The notes under the pieces are model-generated. The model was not told where the DNA came from, did not search any database, and worked only from the letters and a program-made list of their open reading frames with translations. DNA of 64,000 bases. Source: Leishmania donovani (Eukaryota > Euglenozoa > Kinetoplastea > Trypanosomatida > Trypanosomatidae). A program made the position numbers and the translations under genes. The DNA lies in NCBI RefSeq assembly GCF_000227135.1, contig NC_018239.1:1-64000 (forward strand), written 5' to 3'. How positions within the stretch are numbered: the first letter of the stretch is position 1; every line of letters begins with the position of its first letter. Positions 61,001 to 64,000 of this stretch are shown here, piece by piece.

Positions 61001-63001
61001 GCGGCCGACGAGGCACCCAAGACGCTGCAGCACCTGCTGCTCCATGTGCTGCACCCGACTCTCAACAAGGAGCTCTTGCATGGCAGCAACGCCCTCGACT
61101 GCGAGCACTGCGGCCGACGCACCGACACAGAGCTCACGACACGCCTTGTCGCCGAGGTCGAAAGGGAGGCTGAGGTAGGGGTCGATACGGCAGCAGCAGG
61201 TGCGCCGGAAGAATGCTTAGGCGCCGTGCAGGAAGCGCGCGTCTCTTCTGGCGGCAGCGCCGCTGCAGCCGCGTGGGAAAGTCTCGTTGAAGGCGAGCCG
61301 CCCACACCCTGCGCAGCGGATGAACGAGCGTCGCCACATGGGGAGTCGAAGTGCGTGGAGCACGACTTGGCGCTGTCGCACTCTCTCACCGACACGGCGG
61401 CCGGAGGTGGTCTGCCATACTACCTCGCTGTTCAGCTGAACCGCTTCGCGTACCGGCGCGCCACACAGACCTACGAGAAGGTCACCGATGGCGTGCCTCT
61501 CAATGAGGTTATCGTTGTCCCGGTGTGCCCCGAGATCACAGAGCCAAAAGACGGAGCAGCATCCCCGGCCGATTCGCAGGAGTTCAACGCACAGACTGCG
61601 ATGCCCAACGAGGAGGATGGCGACGCCAATACGCAGCGTGAAGACGACGGCCGTCACGGTGGCCCCTCCACTCGAACTCCGACGGCACCGCGCTCTGCAG
61701 CGCCAGCGCTTCCGGTGTGGGTCGCGTACCGTCTGCGGTCAATCATCATCCACAGCGGCTCCACGCCTAGCAGCGGCCACTACTTCGTCCTTACGCGCCG
61801 CCTCGCAGCGGTGCCGGCGTACGCGAACGTCAATGAAAGCAGCCACGACGAAGACGGCGAGTACAATGCCAGCGCTGCTGCTGACGTGTCATCCATGCGC
61901 GCGTACGTGAAGGGTCTGGGGGCTGCCCTAACGGCTTGCCTGGGCGCCGAGCGTCACTTCTCCTACGCGGAACTTGTGCAGCCAACGGCGGGCGCGGAAG
62001 GCGAGGGCTGGTCGGCGTGTGCCGATGTGGAGGGCGCAGGGCCAAAGTCGCAGGGCAGGCCCGCTGTCGCTTCCCTTTCGAGGGGCACAGCGGAGACGGT
62101 GCAGTCGCCGGCGCTTTCTCCACCACCAACTCTTCCAACGGCCGCTGTGTCCGTGAGTGGCGACCGCCTGTACGAGAACTGGGTGATGCTGAACGACTCC
62201 AGCGTGCAGACCGTTGAGCCGGACACAATGCGCCACCTCCTGCACGGGCGCGGCGGCGGTGTCTACTCTGCCTCGGAGACGCCGTACATTATCTTGTACG
62301 AGAAGTTGCCTTTGGCCTCCGAAGGGACGGCGGTGCGCGACGCTCTGCTAGAGGATGAGGAGGCGACAGATAAGCGCGTGGCTGGTGCTGCGCTGTGGGA
62401 GACCCACCATGCCTCGGTAGGCGCTTCCGGCGTCACCTCCGTCGGTGACACGAGCAGCAAGCCGGTTCAGTTTGCCCGTGAAGTGCTACAGATCTTTAAC
62501 GCGCGGCTGAAGGATGAGGTCGCGCACAACGCCGCTCTCAGCGAGGCGCCACGAACGGCAGATGGGCATGGCTTCACCTCCACAAAAAGCAGCGAAGCAA
62601 GCTCGCGGCCTACGCCGGTGGGAACGGTGGTACATCAGGGGTCGTCTGCCACGGCTTGGAGAACCATTGTCGCCCGGTCATCGTGGTCTCGCGCGACCGG
62701 TGTTGGCGACGCAGCTCGTGCAGCAGCAGTCAAGGCCTCCCTCACTGATGCGAGCAAGGTCATACCAACATGCTTTAAGGGCACCGGCAGCGTTGGTCGT
62801 CCTTCGGCGTCGCACCGGCCGCGTCGGCTAATGTCCACGGTCAAGTACGCCAAACTCCCCCGCAGCAAGCGCTACAACGGCAATCTCAACCGTCACAGCA
62901 CACAGGAGCACCGCCATCGTGGCGGCACGGCCGCACGCAGCTCAAGTGGCAGCGGCGCAGGCTCAGACGCCGATGACGAGCAGGACGAGCCTCGCAGCTA
63001 G
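58061..63001 (+). CDS. Ubiquitin-specific protease (USP, family C19), 1646 aa
   Basis: This deubiquitinase cleaves ubiquitin from substrates. The Cys box GLRNNGNMCFLNSVVQLL contains the catalytic Cys704. A QHDASEFWHALMDKLD block follows near residue 806. Two CxxC pairs (TCVTC near 845 and CEHC near 1015) form the zinc-binding fingers. The His box SGSTPSSGHYFVLTRRL contains His1240, and WVMLNDSSV supplies the third member (Asn1378/Asp1379). The triad looks intact. The catalytic domain is spread over about 730 residues because of low-complexity insertions, notably between the fingers and before the His box. The N-terminal 690 residues contain helical parts of unknown role. The ubiquitin chain preference is unknown. 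Confidence 0.92.
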   Translation: MVKLHQKHASAVATDAQAESDATAMHQGPVPPPPPEELVPDAGPSAAEVPLGDPVEFILDRVDSIERWRSTVARLNLAQLGVSLVRGVLRRGRYSTPPMRVFDAAEKTAPATDAAEAEEPVQSFYPSQPVPPWLCPHTSFEIDQVATQVAEQDEAAQTLVRGVASPAPGQATHRPPNHHRRAHPSMQPSVARRALVQTASRASVPLYMGMLIAFIGHGVASMYNADTATGLLGASDAAAGRSVQTPAPTPGAVAGRLPTSSRHLHFTTEMTSALHEVHRAAAEVICMVDHESKEMHALATAALQSAGKATAYRTDEDEQVQDMRHAQLGRSCRHLSRIVANLYSLVSLLDFFAVESASLPTPTPSTAAASGAGHSNMSSANVGFLSTSSASEAAAVAMEKRGAQTTTVAPYTDSSTPNATPMPSAMKKHVPNGAAPAHPYTTERFHKLFDASGHLPQSVWRVFSAVATTLSQFAVSWSLTTGDAQSRQAFNNAACVILGEDQRCLLLQLHRLCARFIVLRHRVYALHPVNSLHFKVKQMLEWSGLLNADVPDAWSYNNGDIDRCDLHSDRLHSTYARGLQWSVNSSNKMALQAAVACPYTTAARDSALRRMKESSAFSPGGSAVAGGGGVNTASDGGASAPLSLLTSLASAGANGGANAAFAGLLAAPLSSASAAPEQSSSVAALSQRSVVPGYVGLRNNGNMCFLNSVVQLLGSAALFRDDLTARLQDAVFCNSAHADHRAPAAAHAGNAHAMAAPFAKYGCRLAMALLLGEMQWRGSHRHSRLPVLPDYLIPHLPPPFDDHRQHDASEFWHALMDKLDAPNQPGGAVVARWFSGRTATTMTCVTCQHTRLHTDTFWDLSIPLLRATSPPSVPASVGGGAPTPPWAPVAAAGRPVSQVEVQHFARATAVTTTYASSPASDFPANASTTADASAELEAAERAEEEAAERVNNKAALNQRPIVPSSVAEPYSTTPLPSSMVAADEAPKTLQHLLLHVLHPTLNKELLHGSNALDCEHCGRRTDTELTTRLVAEVEREAEVGVDTAAAGAPEECLGAVQEARVSSGGSAAAAAWESLVEGEPPTPCAADERASPHGESKCVEHDLALSHSLTDTAAGGGLPYYLAVQLNRFAYRRATQTYEKVTDGVPLNEVIVVPVCPEITEPKDGAASPADSQEFNAQTAMPNEEDGDANTQREDDGRHGGPSTRTPTAPRSAAPALPVWVAYRLRSIIIHSGSTPSSGHYFVLTRRLAAVPAYANVNESSHDEDGEYNASAAADVSSMRAYVKGLGAALTACLGAERHFSYAELVQPTAGAEGEGWSACADVEGAGPKSQGRPAVASLSRGTAETVQSPALSPPPTLPTAAVSVSGDRLYENWVMLNDSSVQTVEPDTMRHLLHGRGGGVYSASETPYIILYEKLPLASEGTAVRDALLEDEEATDKRVAGAALWETHHASVGASGVTSVGDTSSKPVQFAREVLQIFNARLKDEVAHNAALSEAPRTADGHGFTSTKSSEASSRPTPVGTVVHQGSSATAWRTIVARSSWSRATGVGDAARAAAVKASLTDASKVIPTCFKGTGSVGRPSASHRPRRLMSTVKYAKLPRSKRYNGNLNRHSTQEHRHRGGTAARSSSGSGAGSDADDEQDEPRS

Positions 63002-63499
63002 CAGTGGAGAGTGCCCATGCTGCCACGCACGCGCCGGTGAGCCGCACGTGCACGTGCGTGTGCGGTTGGGGGAGGAGAGGGGGGCGACCACCGGCGTACA
63101 AGGTTTAAGTTTTTTTTTGTGCCTGTTCTCAGTGATGCACATCGAACATGAAATGCCGACGAGAAGGCAGGTGCGAGGCGGGGGAGGGGGAGGGGCACGC
63201 ACGCGAGGCTAATACACGAGATGGAGGTTGGTGCCTTGGGTATCGTTACGGAGCCACTCTCTCTTCGACTGGTCCGGCTCTACACAGTCACGCGGGAGCA
63301 TGTCGTGTTGTTGCTGGCCAGAACCACACATGCGAATGTGCCGCGCTTGAAGCGATAGTCTCTCTTCACCTGAATGCTCATCTAAGCCCCGCCCGGCCTC
63401 CTTTTTCTCTCTCTCTCGCTATCCTGTCCTCCTCCTGCGTGACCGTCCATGCTCGCCACTGGAGATCGGCTCGTTCCTTGCATGTTTCTTCTGTCCTCG
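63002..63499 (+). other. 3' spacer of the USP gene
   Basis: It shows a T9 run near 63110, a G-rich stretch near 63178-63195 and pyrimidine-rich sequence at 63400-63440. No gene is visible before the retroposon relic that follows. Confidence 0.5.
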
Positions 63500-64000
63500 C
63501 CACCCCTCCCTCGATGATGCCGGGGCGCCTAACCGTCGTGTCACAGGGCCCGGCACCCCGCTCTTCGGTGTCGAGGGAGATAGGCGGGAAGAGATGCATT
63601 ACGAGCCGATCGCACGGCGCACGCGTGCGACGCATGCGGCATTGCATCTCCTCCATCCGACCGTGCGAGCCGATGAGGTGCAGGCGCCGGAAGTGTGACG
63701 CGAGCACCCCCGAAGGGCCGCGCCGAGTCCTCCAGGCTCCAGTGGGGAGAGCCTCCAAGTCATATTCTAGGATGCCGCAGCTGGAGGCAGCTCAGGGCGG
63801 AGCAGGGCACACAGGCAGGGTGCAGGGTCTTCGAGGGCCCAGCCCTGAGGCTGCCCAGCATCGTCCCTGAGCTCATCCGGCATATCACCTTGGCCATCCC
63901 CTATCACCCGCGCGACAGACGTCGGTCGTGGGCGGTGGGTGTGCATGCGCACAGTTATGGGCTTGCTCCGTGGTAGAGTGCACACGCTGCGTGAGCCACA
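63500..64000 (+). mobile_element. SIDER/DIRE-like retroposon relic, cut by the window end
   Basis: From about 63889 to 64000 the sequence matches the reverse complement of 51058-51215, minus a 51-base segment. Over the terminal 86 or more bases there is no difference. Near its start (63542-63557) it carries the 16-base block acagggcccggcaccc shared with the repeat pair around the kinase. The element therefore links the two repeat families in this window: signature-like 5' part and DIRE-like 3' part. The left boundary is approximate, and the element may continue past the window. It lies about 0.5 kb after the USP stop codon. Confidence 0.55.

Overview
The window is the left end of a trypanosomatid chromosome, most likely Leishmania or a close relative. 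It opens with CCCTAA telomere repeats. These are followed by a short telomere-associated block with two copies of the octamer CCAGTACA, and then a second CCCTAA block. Everything downstream fits kinetoplastid organisation. All 22 intact protein-coding genes I support lie on the + strand, carry no introns, and are separated by long pyrimidine-rich spacers. Most are preceded by a polypyrimidine tract and an AG suitable for spliced-leader trans-splicing. No bacterial-type promoter, operon leader, CRISPR array, tRNA or rRNA gene is visible. The arrangement reads as one polycistronic unit transcribed from the subtelomere inward.

Layout. 1-1861 is telomere and subtelomere. 1862-11998 is a run of mostly small housekeeping genes: an unknown protein, eIF2B alpha, a PITH-domain protein, the catalytic proteasome subunit beta-1, mitoribosomal protein mS29/DAP3, a 107-residue unknown, a PPP-fold phosphatase relative that has lost its metal ligands, and an isochorismatase-like hydrolase. 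12889-21801 holds a coiled-coil protein, a putative 90-residue tail-anchored protein, an unknown 205-residue protein, a helical-repeat (PPR-like) protein, a possible decayed gene (about 18890-20015) and a Plus3-RING protein. 23572-31574 encodes two very large coiled-coil proteins, the first with a FYVE-type zinc finger. 35431-37179 is a CMGC-like kinase flanked by two nearly identical repeats in inverted orientation. 40140-63001 encodes a seven-span APH-1-like membrane protein, a leucine-rich-repeat protein, an ALG9-type mannosyltransferase, an IQ/PHD-like protein, a 907-residue unknown and a ubiquitin-specific protease.

Mobile-element relics sit in four 3' spacers: the inverted pair at about 32507-32935 and 37634-38216, a minus-strand remnant with RNase H motifs at about 51058-51976, and an element cut by the window end (about 63500-64000). 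They resemble the SIDER/DIRE families, degenerate relatives of ingi/L1Tc retroposons, which in Leishmania are concentrated in 3' UTRs and influence mRNA stability.

The genes form no obvious pathway, as is normal for kinetoplastid arrays. Loose themes are protein turnover (proteasome beta-1, RING protein, USP), cytoskeletal coiled-coil proteins, and the mitochondrion (mS29, PPR-like protein). The most notable items are the pseudophosphatase, the Plus3-RING fusion, the APH-1 candidate, the inverted repeat pair around the kinase, and the possible decayed gene.
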